Positions 9,178 through 18,041 of a stretch of 64,000 nt of DNA are shown here, one piece after another. The stretch's first letter is position 1, and every line of letters starts with the position of its first letter. This DNA comes from Polaribacter sp. GTDB lineage: Bacteria; Bacteroidota; Bacteroidia; Flavobacteriales; Flavobacteriaceae. Location of the stretch: positions 1-64,000 of the forward strand of contig JAOLXX010000015.1 in NCBI GenBank assembly GCA_028343155.1, in the 5' to 3' direction. The notes under the pieces are model-generated. The model worked only from the letters and a program-made list of their open reading frames with translations. It was not told the origin of the DNA and made no database searches. Made by a program: the position numbers and the translations under genes.

Positions 9178-10470
9178 ATGAAAAATTTTATTGAGGAATT
9201 AAAATGGAGAGGAATGTTACATGACAGCATGCCTAAAACAGAAGAGCACTTATCGAAAAGTATGAGAAGTGCTTATGTTGGCTTTGATCCTACTTCAGAT
9301 TCTTTACATATTGGTAATTTAGTACCGATTATGTTATTGGCGCATTTTCAAAGATGTGGACATAAACCCATTGCTTTGGTGGGTGGTGCAACAGGAATGA
9401 TTGGTGATCCGTCAGGTAAATCTGCGGAACGAAATTTGTTAGACGAAGATACCTTACGTTACAATCAAGAGGCAATAAAAGGACAATTAAGTCATTTTTT
9501 AGATTTTAGTTCCAATACAGATAATGCCGCTGTTTTAGTTAATAATTACGATTGGATGAAAGATTTTTCTTTCCTAGAATTTATACGTGATGTAGGAAAA
9601 CATATTACCGTAAATTATATGATGGCAAAAGATTCTGTGAAAAATAGAATTAGCGCCGAGTCTAAAGACGGAATGTCTTTTACAGAATTTACCTATCAAT
9701 TAGTGCAAGGTTATGATTTCCTGCATTTGTATCAAAATAACAATACTTCCATTCAAATGGGAGGCTCTGACCAATGGGGAAATATCACTACAGGAACAGA
9801 ATTGATTAGGAGAATTGGTGGTGGAAAAGGATATGCAATCACATGCCCTTTAATTACAAAATCAGATGGTACTAAATTTGGAAAATCCGAAGGTGGAAAT
9901 GTTTGGTTAGATGGCAAGCGAACCTCTCCTTATAAATTTTACCAATATTGGTTGAATGCGACTGATGAAGATGCAGAAAAGTACATTCGAATTTTCACCT
10001 TTTTAGATAAAGAAACCATAGATAGTCTCATTGATGAACATAAAGAAGTTCCGCATTTACGAATATTACAAAAGAAAATTGGAGAAGAAGTTACTGTATT
10101 AGTTCATGGAGAAGAAGCTTACAATAATGCAATAAAAGCTTCTAATATTTTATTTGGAAAATCGACAGCTTCTGATTTAAAATCTTTAGACGAACAAACT
10201 TTTTTAGATGTTTTTGATGGTGTGCCTCAAGCTACCATTTCTATTGCAGATGTTGCAGAAGGTATAGATATGATTAGTGCTTTATCAGCTAAAACAAATT
10301 TTTTAGGCTCTAATGGAGATGCCAGAAGAGCCTTAAAAGAAAACGCAATTTCTGTGAATAAAGAAAAAGTAAAGGAAGATTATATTATTTCTAGGGAAGA
10401 TTTAATTGCAAATAAATATGTGCTATTACAACGTGGTAAAAAAACTTATTATTTATTGAATATTCAATAA
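9178..10470 (+). CDS. tyrS: Tyrosyl-tRNA synthetase
   Basis: Class I aminoacyl-tRNA synthetase, 430 residues, charging tRNA-Tyr. The HIGH motif is HIGN at 44-47 and the KMSKS loop is KFGKS at 233-237. Other TyrS features: [14 protein letters not shown], the tyrosine/ATP-binding [11 protein letters not shown], and a C-terminal S4-like RNA-binding part ([11 protein letters not shown]). The start at 9178 is supported by the -7 box upstream and by family alignment from memory. A strong terminator follows the stop, so tyrS is probably monocistronic. Confidence 0.97.
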   Translation: MKNFIEELKWRGMLHDSMPKTEEHLSKSMRSAYVGFDPTSDSLHIGNLVPIMLLAHFQRCGHKPIALVGGATGMIGDPSGKSAERNLLDEDTLRYNQEAIKGQLSHFLDFSSNTDNAAVLVNNYDWMKDFSFLEFIRDVGKHITVNYMMAKDSVKNRISAESKDGMSFTEFTYQLVQGYDFLHLYQNNNTSIQMGGSDQWGNITTGTELIRRIGGGKGYAITCPLITKSDGTKFGKSEGGNVWLDGKRTSPYKFYQYWLNATDEDAEKYIRIFTFLDKETIDSLIDEHKEVPHLRILQKKIGEEVTVLVHGEEAYNNAIKASNILFGKSTASDLKSLDEQTFLDVFDGVPQATISIADVAEGIDMISALSAKTNFLGSNGDARRALKENAISVNKEKVKEDYIISREDLIANKYVLLQRGKKTYYLLNIQ

Positions 10471-10488
10471 CAACAACTTTCTAAAATT

Positions 10489-10524
10489 AAAAAAGAGCGG
10501 AATTGATTCCGCTCTTTTTTAATT
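10489..10524 (+). terminator. Rho-independent terminator of tyrS
   Basis: Perfect 9-bp stem GAGCGGAAT / ATTCCGCTC with a 2-base loop, extended by flanking A and T runs, so it could work in both directions. It follows the tyrS stop by about 18 bases. Confidence 0.88.
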
Positions 10525-10581
10525 TTTATTATTCACAAAATTTGCTTTCATTTACTCTTCTTTATTCATTTTTTTTAGTTT

Positions 10582-10730
10582 TTAGCTGCTTTTAGCTTCT
10601 TTTACTGCTTTATTATTATGATAAGCAACAACGACGTATCTTCTGCAACATAACCTTTTTTAGTATTGTAATCTTGTGCTAAAAATGTAGTTTAAATTGC
10701 AAGAAATAAAATTATGATTAATTTTTTCAT
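10582..10730 (-). pseudogene. Remnant of a secreted YHS-domain-like protein gene
   Basis: Reading the minus strand from the ATG at 10730 gives a signal peptide MKKLIIILFLAI, then a TAA stop at codon 13, then in the same frame TTFLAQDYNTKKGYVAE. The reading continues only after a frame change as YVVVAYHNNKAVKEAKSS before a stop. Joined, this resembles the start of flavobacterial YHS-domain proteins, in which GYVAEGYDVVAY and NNKAV-type sequence follows the signal peptide. The rest of the domain (about 100 residues) is missing. The nonsense codon, frame change and truncation make it non-functional. The family identification is from memory of the motif. Confidence 0.6.
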
Positions 10731-10834
10731 CGATTTTTTTTCCTTTTTCGTGGATGAAGTTATTGAAAAATTACAAAATGGGTTTTGAAAAGGAAATAAC
10801 ACTTCCTACGATTTCTTTTTAGAGTAAAATTGTA

Positions 10835-11620
10835 CTAGCAGTTCTTTATAAAATTTTTCAATATGAGAATCAATTGATTTTTATTTTCAATATGACTCAT
10901 GTGTCCATCAGGAAAAAGAACAAATTCTGAATTTGTTTTTTCAGCTTCTTCTACAGAGGTTTGGCAATCTAAAACAGAATCTTTTTCACCAATAATTAAT
11001 AACTTCTTAAAGTTATTTTCAACTAAAACATGATTTCTATTTGGGCGAATTCTCATTCCTTCTTGCGCAGCAATATACCCCTGAAGAGGTGTCTGTAAAG
11101 CTTCTTTTAAAGCAGATTTTATTTCAGCTGGAAAAATTGCACGGCTTTCTTTGCTAAATAAATTGGTAAAAGACATTCTTACCATCATTGAAAAGTTATT
11201 TTGAATCATTTTAATAGCATGCATCCTTAGTGTTTTTTGTGCTTCATCATCTTGATTAGATGTTGCATTCATTAAACACAAACCCTTTATTTTCTGTGGA
11301 TATTTCTCCGCAAAAGCCAATGTCACATATCCTCCCAAAGAATGCCCCACTAGAATACATTTTCTAATTCTTAGGTGTTTTAAGACTGCTGCTATAGATT
11401 CTGCAAACAGTTCCATAGAATGCACATACCCCAAACAATCGGTTTTCCCATGACCAAGTAAATCAATCGTAACAATTCGGTTTTTTTTAGAAAGTGTTGG
11501 AATACTGTTTTTCCACATTGTAGCATTTTCTAAAAACCCATGAATCAAAACAACAACAGTACCTTTTCCTTCGTCAGAAAAGAAAATGTTTGCATTTTTA
11601 AAAAGAATCGATTTTTGCAC
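10835..11620 (-). CDS. Alpha/beta hydrolase
   Basis: Cytoplasmic alpha/beta-fold hydrolase, 261 residues from the GTG start proposed here. Motifs: the oxyanion segment VVLIHGFLEN, nucleophile elbow GHSLGG (Ser), acid in GEKDSV and His in DGHMSHIE near the C-terminus. An ATG 14 codons upstream at 11662 is open, but a TATTTTTG -7 box lies between that ATG and the GTG, which favours the GTG. Substrate unknown; esterase or hydrolase of small acyl compounds is a general guess. Confidence 0.82.
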   Translation of the reverse strand: MQKSILFKNANIFFSDEGKGTVVVLIHGFLENATMWKNSIPTLSKKNRIVTIDLLGHGKTDCLGYVHSMELFAESIAAVLKHLRIRKCILVGHSLGGYVTLAFAEKYPQKIKGLCLMNATSNQDDEAQKTLRMHAIKMIQNNFSMMVRMSFTNLFSKESRAIFPAEIKSALKEALQTPLQGYIAAQEGMRIRPNRNHVLVENNFKKLLIIGEKDSVLDCQTSVEEAEKTNSEFVLFPDGHMSHIENKNQLILILKNFIKNC

Positions 11621-11916
11621 CGCACAAAAATATACATATTTCAAGAACAAAGAAAAAAACAATAAGTATTAAAATAAAGAATTTTTCGTTATTACTTTAA
11701 ACTTTAAAGGAGAAGAAATATAAGCCAGCACCTGTAAAATTTTCCGAGCGATTAAAATCAGTTTTAGAAATGTTTTCAGCTTAAATTATTTTTTATAAAT
11801 AAGATTCAAAAAAGGAAAGTGTATTTCAAAACTCCATAAAAAGTGTTAATAAACTAGCAGCGTGATTTTTTAAATAATAATAGATTATTTTAGCTCTTTG
11901 ATTTAAAAAATAAAAA

Positions 11917-12699
11917 TTGTTAAATTACTATTCATATCCGCATAAAACTTCTAAAGAATGGGTCACCTTTGTGCATGGCGCGGGAGGCAGCAGTTCTATT
12001 TGGTTTAAGCAAGTACGTGATTTTAAGAAACATTTTAATGTTTTAATTTTAGATTTACGGGGTCACGGAAATAGTAATCCAACAATAAAAGATACTTTTA
12101 ATTCTAAATATACTTTTGATTCTATTACAAATGATATTGTAGAGGTTATTGAATATTTAGAGATAAAAAAATCACATTTTATAGGTATCTCTTTAGGTAC
12201 GATTTTGATTCGAAATTTAGCAGAAAAAAGACCTAAAATAGTGCAAAGTATGATTATGGGAGGAGCCATCATCAAAATGAATTTTCGCTCTCAAGTCTTA
12301 ATGAAGGTTGGAAATATCTTTAAATCTGTAGTCCCTTATATGCTATTATACAAACTCTTTGCATTTATAATTATGCCAAAGAAGAATCATAAAAAATCGA
12401 GACTATTGTTTGTAAACGAAGCGAAAAAGCTATACCAAAAAGAATTTATACGATGGTTTAAATTAACTTCAGAAATTAATCCTTTATTGCATTTTTTTAG
12501 AACAAAAGATATTCAAATTCCTACCTTGTATATTATGGGAGCTGAAGATCATTTATTTTTACCTTCCATAAAAAATATCGTAGCAAAACATGTTAGTTCT
12601 TCACTTTTTGTAGTAGACAACTGCGGACATGTAGTGAACATTGAGCAACCAAAAACGTTTAACAATAAGACCATTGGTTTTATTAATTCTTTGGCTTAA
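11917..12699 (+). CDS. Alpha/beta hydrolase
   Basis: Second alpha/beta hydrolase, 260 residues, not closely similar to its neighbour. Motifs: FVHGAGGSSSIW, LDLRGHGNS, nucleophile elbow GISLGT (Ser), acid in GAEDHLF, and His in NCGHVVNIEQP. The elbow is GISLGT rather than GHSLGG. The start is a TTG; no ATG is available before the HGAGG motif. It converges with the aminopeptidase P gene with only 9 bases between the two stops. Substrate unknown. Confidence 0.82.
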   Translation: MLNYYSYPHKTSKEWVTFVHGAGGSSSIWFKQVRDFKKHFNVLILDLRGHGNSNPTIKDTFNSKYTFDSITNDIVEVIEYLEIKKSHFIGISLGTILIRNLAEKRPKIVQSMIMGGAIIKMNFRSQVLMKVGNIFKSVVPYMLLYKLFAFIIMPKKNHKKSRLLFVNEAKKLYQKEFIRWFKLTSEINPLLHFFRTKDIQIPTLYIMGAEDHLFLPSIKNIVAKHVSSSLFVVDNCGHVVNIEQPKTFNNKTIGFINSLA

Positions 12700-12708
12700 A
12701 AATTATAC

Positions 12709-14001
12709 TTAACAATTCATTAGGTTTTCAATCTCATCTACTTCAATAGGGATGTTTCTCATTAAATTAAAAGGAGCTCCTTTTTCTTGAACCACAACAT
12801 CATCTTCTAATCTAATTCCAAAACCTTCCTCAGGAATGTAGATTCCGGGTTCCACCGTGAACACCATATTTGCTTGCATTGGCTCGTTTAATAGCCCATA
12901 ATCATGCGTATTCAAACCCAAGTGATGACTTGTACCATGCATAAAATACTTCTTATAAGCAGGTGATATTTTATCTTCATTTTGAACATCGGCTTTGTCT
13001 AATAATCCTAATTTCAGTAATTCTGAAGTCATTATCTTTCCAACTTCTACTTGATATTCTTTCCATAAAACACCAGGAAGCAACATTTTTGTAGCTTCTT
13101 TTTTTACATAATTTACGGCATTATAAACCGCCCTTTGCCTGTGAGAAAATTTTCCCGAAACAGGAATAGTTCTTGTTAAATCAGAAGAATAATTTGCATA
13201 TTCTGCAGCAACATCTAAGAGAATTAAATCGCCATTTTTACATTGTTGATTGTTGTCTATATAATGCAAAACATTGGCGTTCTTTCCTGAAGCAATAATG
13301 GGTGTATATGCAAATCCTTTAGAACGATTTCTAACGAATTTATATAATAATTCTGCTTCAATTTCATATTCCCAAACTCCAGGTTTTACAAAGTCTAAAA
13401 CGCTACGAAAACCTTTTTCAGTAATATTACATGCCTGTTGCATTAAATCCAGTTCAATTTTATCTTTTACAGCTCGTAATTTTTGTAAAATAGGATTGCT
13501 TTTTGCTACAGAATGTGCAGAATATTTTAGGAACAACTCTTTTGTAAAACGGTCTTCACGTGTTTCTGTTACTAAATTAGCTCTGTAGTGCTCGTTGGTA
13601 TTGATATAAAATGTATCGCAAAGAGTCGCCATCTCAAATAAAATATTATCTAAATCCTCTAGCCAAAAAACTGTTTTTATTCCACTTATTCTAAAAGCGG
13701 CTTCTTTTGTTAGTTTTTCACCTTCCCAAACAGCAATGTGTTCGTTTGTTTCCCTGACAAATAAAACTTCTCGTAAGTTTTCATTTGGACAGTCAGGAAA
13801 CAAAAATAAGACACTCTCTTCTTGATCTACACCACATAAATAGAAAATATCTCGATGTTGTTCAAACGGCAATGTGCTATCTGCACTTATAGGATAAATG
13901 TCATTGGAATTAAAGACCGCTAAACTATTTGGTTTCATTTCCGCAGCAAAATTGGCTCGGTTTTTTATAAATAACTGTGTGTCTATTTTGTGGTATTTCA
14001 T
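12709..14001 (-). CDS. pepP: Xaa-Pro aminopeptidase (aminopeptidase P, M24B)
   Basis: Metallopeptidase that removes N-terminal residues preceding proline. The 430-residue protein has the N-terminal aminopeptidase P domain (about 1-160) followed by the pita-bread catalytic domain. All five metal ligands expected from E. coli PepP are present: Asp263, Asp274, His359 (in HGTSHH), Glu384 (VEPG) and Glu399 (RLED). Length is close to E. coli PepP. No signal peptide, so it is cytoplasmic. Probably monocistronic. Confidence 0.94.
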   Translation of the reverse strand: MKYHKIDTQLFIKNRANFAAEMKPNSLAVFNSNDIYPISADSTLPFEQHRDIFYLCGVDQEESVLFLFPDCPNENLREVLFVRETNEHIAVWEGEKLTKEAAFRISGIKTVFWLEDLDNILFEMATLCDTFYINTNEHYRANLVTETREDRFTKELFLKYSAHSVAKSNPILQKLRAVKDKIELDLMQQACNITEKGFRSVLDFVKPGVWEYEIEAELLYKFVRNRSKGFAYTPIIASGKNANVLHYIDNNQQCKNGDLILLDVAAEYANYSSDLTRTIPVSGKFSHRQRAVYNAVNYVKKEATKMLLPGVLWKEYQVEVGKIMTSELLKLGLLDKADVQNEDKISPAYKKYFMHGTSHHLGLNTHDYGLLNEPMQANMVFTVEPGIYIPEEGFGIRLEDDVVVQEKGAPFNLMRNIPIEVDEIENLMNC

Positions 14002-14158
14002 ACAAACTTATTTACGCTGAAATACAAATGTAGCAATATTTATAATAGCATAACCGCAGTATATAGATTATGAAATCCTCCTTACAAGATTCATTTAATC
14101 TTTCAAATACACCTATGAAACAACTACAAAGAAAGCTTTCAAAACTTAAAATTTAAGT

Positions 14159-15466
14159 TTAATAACGCTTCTTTTTAGGAGCACCAGTTCGCCCTCTTCC
14201 AGAAGTACTTTCAGGTCTATTCCCTTTAAAATGAGGTTTGCTTTTTAATCTATCTCCTTTAGAAGATGTGCCTTTATTTTTCTTTCCAAAAGCACCTTTA
14301 CTTTGTGATGCGGCTCTTTTTGGTGGGTCATTATCAGTAGGTTCAAAACCTTCTACAACCGTAGAATTTAATTTCTGTTTTAATAATTTTTCTATTTCAC
14401 TCTGATATTCGCTTTCTTCACTACACACCAAAGAAATAGCTTCTCCAGCAGCTCCTGCCCTCCCTGTTCTACCAATTCTGTGAACATAATCTTCGGGTAC
14501 ATTTGGCAATTCAAAATTAACAACATAAGGTAACAAAGGAATGTCTAAACCTCGAGCTGCAATATCTGTTGCAACTAAAATTTTAATAGTACTGTCTTTA
14601 AAATTTCGCAAAGCTTTTGTTCTAGCACCTTGACTTTTATTTCCATGAATTGCCGCTGCAGAAATTCCAGCTTTTATCAATTTTTCTGTTAATTTATTCG
14701 CACCATGTTTTGTTCTTGTAAAAATTAAAACCTGATTCCAATTTCCATCTTTTATCAACTTAATGGTAAACTCAGTTTTTTTACTTTTATCAATTTTATA
14801 AACTTTATGGGTTACTTTTTTTGCAGTTGAATTTTGAGGAGCTGTTTCTACAGAAACAGGATTCCTTAAAATACCTGCTGCTAATTTTTTAATATCATTA
14901 GAAAAAGTAGCAGAAAATAGTAAGTTCTGACGTTTTGCGGGCATGAAACTAATCAATTTGTTAATATCTCTAACAAAACCCATATCTAACATCCTATCCG
15001 CTTCATCTAAAATTAGCACATCAATTCTATTAAAGGAAACTGCTTTCTGATTATGGAGATCCAACAACCTACCCGGAGTTGCAACTAAAATATCTACACC
15101 ACTTCGTAAAGTAGCAATTTGTGGTTTTGCATTTACACCACCAAAGACTACGGCAGATTTTATGTTTACATATTTACTGTATTCTCTTACATTGTCGTGA
15201 ACTTGTGCTGCCAATTCTCTTGTTGGCGTTAAAACTAACGCACGCAGCGGCCTGTATTTCGGATGCTTTGTTGCTGTTAAATATTGTAAAACAGGCAAAG
15301 TAAAGCCTGCTGTTTTTCCTGTACCAGTCTGTGCAGAGGCTAAAACATCTTTGCCTTCTAAAATAGGTGGTATTGATTTTTCTTGTATTGGAGAGGGTTT
15401 GGTATATCCTTTTTCGGCAACTGCTTTTACCAAAGCGGGAGACAAACCTAAATCTGAAAATGTCAT
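14159..15466 (-). CDS. DEAD-box RNA helicase (RhlE-like)
   Basis: ATP-dependent RNA helicase, 435 residues. All superfamily II motifs are present: Q-motif [10 protein letters not shown], Walker [28 protein letters not shown] in [21 protein letters not shown] and [10 protein letters not shown]. The C-terminal tail beyond about residue 370 is rich in Lys, Gly, Ser and Arg, typical of RhlE/CsdA-like proteins acting in ribosome assembly or mRNA turnover. It starts at TFSDLGLSP with a single ATG. Subfamily name is by similarity only. Confidence 0.93.
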   Translation of the reverse strand: MTFSDLGLSPALVKAVAEKGYTKPSPIQEKSIPPILEGKDVLASAQTGTGKTAGFTLPVLQYLTATKHPKYRPLRALVLTPTRELAAQVHDNVREYSKYVNIKSAVVFGGVNAKPQIATLRSGVDILVATPGRLLDLHNQKAVSFNRIDVLILDEADRMLDMGFVRDINKLISFMPAKRQNLLFSATFSNDIKKLAAGILRNPVSVETAPQNSTAKKVTHKVYKIDKSKKTEFTIKLIKDGNWNQVLIFTRTKHGANKLTEKLIKAGISAAAIHGNKSQGARTKALRNFKDSTIKILVATDIAARGLDIPLLPYVVNFELPNVPEDYVHRIGRTGRAGAAGEAISLVCSEESEYQSEIEKLLKQKLNSTVVEGFEPTDNDPPKRAASQSKGAFGKKNKGTSSKGDRLKSKPHFKGNRPESTSGRGRTGAPKKKRY

Positions 15467-15599
15467 AGAAATTATTTATGAAAGTAACTTTATGTAGTTG
15501 TTTCTATGGGCAAAGATACGTTGTTTTAAATTGAAGCGTTTTTGAAATTTCCTTCTTTTTTTTATAAAGTTAAAATGGATTAGAATTTTTAAAATAAAA

Positions 15600-16541
15600 T
15601 TAAGAATTTGCACTTATTTTTAGGTGGATTTTTTCCTTTTTTTTCATTTCTATAGAATGATTAAAAAACACTTTCTGTCCATCAAGTTCCGCTTCAATCA
15701 ACCAATAAGAACCCTTAAAATAAGAATTTAATACTTCGAAAAGTGCTGTGCTTTCCTCTAGACTTTCTACTACTTTTATCTGATGGGGATATCTCAAAAT
15801 GGTTTTATTATTGATCGTGATTTGATTTACATCATCAAACAAAGCAGCAATGTATTTTTCTTTTGGATTGTTATAAATTTCTTTTGGAGAATTATTTTCT
15901 AAGATTTTATTATCTTTTATAATGATGAGTTTATCTGCAAAAGAAAGTGCATCACCTTTATCATGTGTTGCTACAATACAAGCAATATTTTTTTCTTTTA
16001 AATAACGAAACAAGTTTCTTCTTAAAGCATTTTTTTTGAAGTTATCTATTTGTCCAAAAGGTTCATCTAACAATAATAATTGAGGTTCTTTTGCCAAAGC
16101 TCTAGCAATAGCAACGCGTTGTTTTTGACCTCCACTTAAATTTTTGACTTTTGTCTTTGCAAAAGCAGTCATTTGGATAACCTCTAATAATTCTTCTGTC
16201 CGTTTTTTACTTTCTTTTGGATACGCTCTTGATAAGAATTTCTGAATGTTTTCTGAAACAGAAATATAGGGCATCAAATCGAAGTCTTGGGCGACATATT
16301 TAAAGCTTTCAAAACCAGGGACTAAATGATTTTTTGGTCCAAATAGTTGTATTTCTTCCCAAAATATTTCGCCGCTGTTTAAATCTAACAAACCATAAAT
16401 AGCTTTTAAAAGTGTCGATTTTCCACAACCACTTTCTCCCATAACACAGAGGTGTTCGCCTTGTTGTAAAGAGAAAGAAAAATCATTTAAAATTGATTTT
16501 TCTTTATGATAAGAAAAAGAAATGCCGTTCACTTTTAACAT
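15600..16541 (-). CDS. ABC transporter ATP-binding protein
   Basis: ATPase subunit of an ABC transporter, 313 residues. Walker A GESGCGKST at 35-43, signature LSGGQKQR, Walker B LLLLDEPFGQID and the H-loop His in VATHDKGDAL are all intact. About 80 residues beyond the ATPase core form a C-terminal accessory domain like that of PotA/FbpC-type importers. No permease or binding-protein gene is nearby, so the substrate is unknown. The gene stands alone between the helicase gene and a 362-base spacer. Confidence 0.88.
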   Translation of the reverse strand: MLKVNGISFSYHKEKSILNDFSFSLQQGEHLCVMGESGCGKSTLLKAIYGLLDLNSGEIFWEEIQLFGPKNHLVPGFESFKYVAQDFDLMPYISVSENIQKFLSRAYPKESKKRTEELLEVIQMTAFAKTKVKNLSGGQKQRVAIARALAKEPQLLLLDEPFGQIDNFKKNALRRNLFRYLKEKNIACIVATHDKGDALSFADKLIIIKDNKILENNSPKEIYNNPKEKYIAALFDDVNQITINNKTILRYPHQIKVVESLEESTALFEVLNSYFKGSYWLIEAELDGQKVFFNHSIEMKKKEKIHLKISANS

Positions 16542-16903
16542 ATTGCAAAAATAAGGTTTCTATTTGATTTGTTTAAACTAAAAAAAAGGAAGTGTGATTA
16601 ACTCAATAATTGAAACAATTGATACTGCTCACTTATGAAAAAAGAATAAAAAAAGAGTGTCTTTTGAGTGAAGTACATTATCAGAAATATTCAATATTTT
16701 AATACATTTCCGAATTTATTTTAATTATTATCGGGTTGGGTTATTGAGGATTACTCAATAATAATGTAGATTCGATATTCTTAATACTACATATTATCAG
16801 TGCTTTGTGATTTTTAACAGATAAGACCGACTATTTATTTAGAACTTGAATAGAAGTGCTTCAAGAATACTTTTTACAAATAAACTTCTCACTAAAATAA
16901 AAG
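16542..16903. other. Intergenic spacer between divergent genes
   Basis: The 362 bases separate the ABC ATPase gene (minus) from the DUF5687 remnant (plus). The sequence is very AT-rich. I see no convincing open frame, RNA gene, repeat or strong terminator. An open frame from 16846 overlaps the DUF5687 frame out of phase and is not believed. Confidence 0.5.
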
Positions 16904-17911
16904 ATGATTTTACACTTTTTAAAATTAGAATGGAAACAATTTTTCCGATCTTCTCATTGGCAAAAAGGAATTGCTTTAAAAATAATAATGGGATTTGTTG
17001 CCCTCTATTTTTTAATTATTTTTTTAGGTCTAGGAATAGGAGGCTATTTTATTTTACAAAAAGAATTTCCAGCATCAGACCCACTCAAATTGTTGAATTC
17101 TTATCTGCTATTTGCAATTCTTGGCGATTTGATTTTTCGCTATTTATTGCAAAAGTTACCCATAATGAATATCAAACCTTTGCTAATATTACCTATTAAA
17201 AGAAATAAATTGGTGCATTATGTTTTAGGAAAATCTGCTTTTTCTGTTTTTAATATTTTAGGACTGTTTTTCTACATTCCTTTTTCTTTTGTTTTAATCA
17301 AAGAAGGCTATAATACTGTAGGAGTTTTAGGCTGGTTATTTTCCCTAGTTTTAAGTATCCAATCTGCAAATTTGTTAAATTTTTTAATCAATAAAAACAA
17401 TAAATATCTAATCGTTATTGCTATAATTTTATTAATTTTAGTTTGTTTGCATCGATTTGGTTTTGCAAATATAATTGGTTTAGAAGGTTCCTTTTTTGAT
17501 TTTATCTACCAATATCCCATTTATTCTATATTAGGAATTATGGTTTTAGCGCTTTTATACCTGGCCAATTACAATCTACTACGCAAACAAGTTTATCTAG
17601 ACGAAACAGTTCAAGCAAAGGAAATCAAAAAAGGGCTGGAATTGTTGCTGCAATGATGGGCAAATCCACAAGTTATAATTTTGGATGAACCTTTTGCTAA
17701 TTTATACCCTACAAGTCAAATAAGGTTAAAAAACATCATTAAGAAATTAACAGAAAATAACGGAGTTACCGTTTTAATTTCTAGTCACGATTTAACTTAC
17801 GTAACTGACGTTTGTGAAAGAATTGTTGTTTTAGATAAAGGAAACATAGTAAAAGATATTGTAACATCTACAGAAACTTTAAAAGAATTAGAAGGCTATT
17901 TTTCTATATAA
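16904..17911 (+). pseudogene. DUF5687 permease fused by deletion to an ABC ATPase tail
   Basis: Residues 1 to about 235 match the N-terminal half of DUF5687 proteins, membrane partners of an ABC exporter that are normally near 480-490 residues. Around 17615-17625 the sequence switches to the end of an ABC ATPase: the +1 frame reads KGNQKRAGIVAAMM, an ABC signature region. After one extra G in the GGG at 17658-17660 the frame continues as ANPQVIILDEP and ends at 17911. The missing segment covers the permease C-terminus and the ATPase N-terminus with Walker A. NLYPTSQ also replaces the usual NLDPTSQ D-loop Asp. A deletion and frameshift have clearly killed both genes. Confidence 0.85.
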
Positions 17912-17913
17912 GC

Positions 17914-17941
17914 CTTGTATTCTTAATTTATTGCTATTTTT
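17914..17941 (+). promoter_or_regulatory. Promoter of sprE
   Basis: Complete Bacteroidetes promoter: TTG at 17914-17916, a 17-base spacer and TATTTTTG at 17934-17941, in agreement with TTG-N17-23-TAnnTTTG. It gives a leader of about 95 bases before the sprE GTG and probably drives bactofilin and downstream genes too. Confidence 0.65.
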
Positions 17942-18041
17942 GCACCCTTATTTATACTATTTTTCAAAGAAAAGAGTTTTAAGTAAGAGTTTTTTATTTT
18001 CTTAGCACTATAAAATAATAGTTTAACCAACATTTACCTGT

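Noticed and set aside
16846-17199. Open frame of 117 codons overlapping the start of the DUF5687 remnant
   Set aside because: It is out of frame with a recognised family, lacks an ATG (TTG start) and shows no motif of its own.
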